A stretch of DNA of 64,000 bases from Microglena sp. YARC. Its lineage: Eukaryota; Chlorophyta; Chlorophyceae; Chlamydomonadales; Chlamydomonadaceae. Below the pieces are notes generated by a model. That model had not been told where the DNA came from. It saw only the letters and a list, made by a program, of their open reading frames with translations, and ran no database searches. Both the position numbers and the translations under genes were made by a program. The stretch covers positions 46,751,241 to 46,815,240 of the forward strand of contig CM039462.1 in NCBI GenBank assembly GCA_022414725.1, in the 5' to 3' direction. Below, piece after piece: positions 62,001 through 64,000 of the stretch (positions are counted from its first letter, which is position 1; each line of letters starts with the position of its first letter).

Positions 62001-64000
62001 TACTAAAATATAAATGATAACTTTACACAACTAGACGTATAATAATAAGTAGGACATGTACTATTAGAACTTCTACCCTTTGACTTTGGACCTCTAACAC
62101 ACGATGGAGGAGCTGGCATCAAATACTAAAATATAAATGATAACTTTACACAACTAGACGTATAATAATAAGTAGGACATGTACTATTAGAACTTCTACC
62201 CTTTGACTTTGGACCTCTAACACACGATGGAGGAGCTGGCATCAAATACTAAAATATAAATGATAACTTTACACAACTAGACGTATAATAATAAGTAGGA
62301 CATGTACTATTAGAACTTCTACCCTTTGACTTTGGACCTCTAACACACGATGGAGGAGCTGGCATCAAATACTAAAATATAAATGATAACTTTACACAAC
62401 TAGACGTATAATAATAAGTAGGACATGTACTATTAGAACTTCTACCCTTTGACTTTGGACCTCTAACACACGATGGAGGAGCTGGCATCAAATACTAAAA
62501 TATAAATGATAACTTTACACAACTAGACGTATAATAATAAGTAGGACATGTACTATTAGAACTTCTACCCTTTGACTTTGGACCTCTAACACACGATGGA
62601 GGAGCTGGCATCAAATACTAAAATATAAATGATAACTTTACACAACTAGACGTATAATAATAAGTAGGACATGTACTATTAGAACTTCTACCCTTTGACT
62701 TTGGACCTCTAACACACGATGGAGGAGCTGGCATCAAATACTAAAATATAAATGATAACTTTACACAACTAGACGTATAATAATAAGTAGGACATGTACT
62801 ATTAGAACTTCTACCCTTTGACTTTGGACCTCTAACACACGATGGAGGAGCTGGCATCAAATACTAAAATATAAATGATAACTTTACACAACTAGACGTA
62901 TAATAATAAGTAGGACATGTACTATTAGAACTTCTACCCTTTGACTTTGGACCTCTAACACACGATGGAGGAGCTGGCATCAAATACTAAAATATAAATG
63001 ATAACTTTACACAACTAGACGTATAATAATAAGTAGGACATGTACTATTAGAACTTCTACCCTTTGACTTTGGACCTCTAACACACGATGGAGGAGCTGG
63101 CATCAAATACTAAAATATAAATGATAACTTTACACAACTAGACGTATAATAATAAGTAGGACATGTACTATTAGAACTTCTACCCTTTGACTTTGGACCT
63201 CTAACACACGATGGAGGAGCTGGCATCAAATACTAAAATATAAATGATAACTTTACACAACTAGACGTATAATAATAAGTAGGACATGTACTATTAGAAC
63301 TTCTACCCTTTGACTTTGGACCTCTAACACACGATGGAGGAGCTGGCATCAAATACTAAAATATAAATGATAACTTTACACAACTAGACGTATAATAATA
63401 AGTAGGACATGTACTATTAGAACTTCTACCCTTTGACTTTGGACCTCTAACACACGATGGAGGAGCTGGCATCAAATACTAAAATATAAATGATAACTTT
63501 ACACAACTAGACGTATAATAATAAGTAGGACATGTACTATTAGAACTTCTACCCTTTGACTTTGGACCTCTAACACACGATGGAGGAGCTGGCATCAAAT
63601 ACTAAAATATAAATGATAACTTTACACAACTAGACGTATAATAATAAGTAGGACATGTACTATTAGAACTTCTACCCTTTGACTTTGGACCTCTAACACA
63701 CGATGGAGGAGCTGGCATCAAATACTAAAATATAAATGATAACTTTACACAACTAGACGTATAATAATAAGTAGGACATGTACTATTAGAACTTCTACCC
63801 TTTGACTTTGGACCTCTAACACACGATGGAGGAGCTGGCATCAAATACTAAAATATAAATGATAACTTTACACAACTAGACGTATAATAATAAGTAGGAC
63901 ATGTACTATTAGAACTTCTACCCTTTGACTTTGGACCTCTAACACACGATGGAGGAGCTGGCATCAAATACTAAAATATAAATGATAACTTTACACAACT
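44041..64000 (+). repeat. 123-bp satellite, homogeneous block (about 162 units)
   Basis: Units repeat every 123 bp with no substitution that I could see. Three units have one extra A in the CATCAAAT run (at about 46620, 52525 and 61013), which are 48 and 69 units apart. Only the CATGTAC type occurs. The array runs off the window end. Confidence 0.97.

Noticed and set aside
44041..64000. A protein encoded by the 123-bp satellite (41 codons per unit)
   Set aside because: Every frame on both strands has at least one stop per unit; the best minus-strand frame is open for only 40 codons.

Overview
The window looks like nuclear DNA of a green alga, probably a prasinophyte-grade chlorophyte. Cymbomonas or Pyramimonas would fit, but that is only a guess. 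The reasons are a spliced, intron-rich gene, plant-type TTTAGGG telomere-like tracts, a Ty1/copia retrotransposon, a tRNA gene in permuted order (3' half before 5' half, a form known from red algae, prasinophytes and nucleomorphs) and many long C/G, CA/GT and CAC tracts.

Layout. (1) 1-10588: an old, degenerate copia-type LTR element, entered part-way, is split by a younger, related copia element (2498-9530). The younger copy has 394/393-bp LTRs and a GAATG target-site duplication. It carries recognisable gag, protease, integrase, reverse transcriptase and RNase H, interrupted by one in-frame TAG and four frame changes. (2) 10641-28122: one plus-strand, multi-exon protein gene, reconstructed here as 11 exons. 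The reading phase agrees at every junction but one. Its product carries the motifs FVSH|AW, DIFAVN, MHPW and R|IWCLYE in order, which I recognise from memory as a TIR-like domain family of algae and other protists. The first intron holds a tRNA-Val(CAC) and a permuted tRNA-Thr(AGT). A tRNA-derived SINE family has three copies in later introns. (3) 28385-64000: a 123-bp satellite runs to the window end. It contains a 1000-N gap and about 13 kb of error-like sequence, then about 20 kb of almost invariant repeats.

The most unusual feature is how the introns of this gene are built. Most exons have tandem degenerate copies of their own 5' edge plus the splice acceptor stacked upstream, and/or copies of their own 3' edge plus the splice donor stacked downstream. 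The spaces between copies are filled with simple repeats. The introns therefore look like back-to-back exon-edge minisatellites full of decoy splice sites. This is seen at exons 2, 4, 5, 6, 7, 8, 9, 10 and 11 in my numbering.

No bacterial-type features (operons, ribosome binding sites, CRISPR) are present. Most short open frames in the window are by-products of simple repeats.
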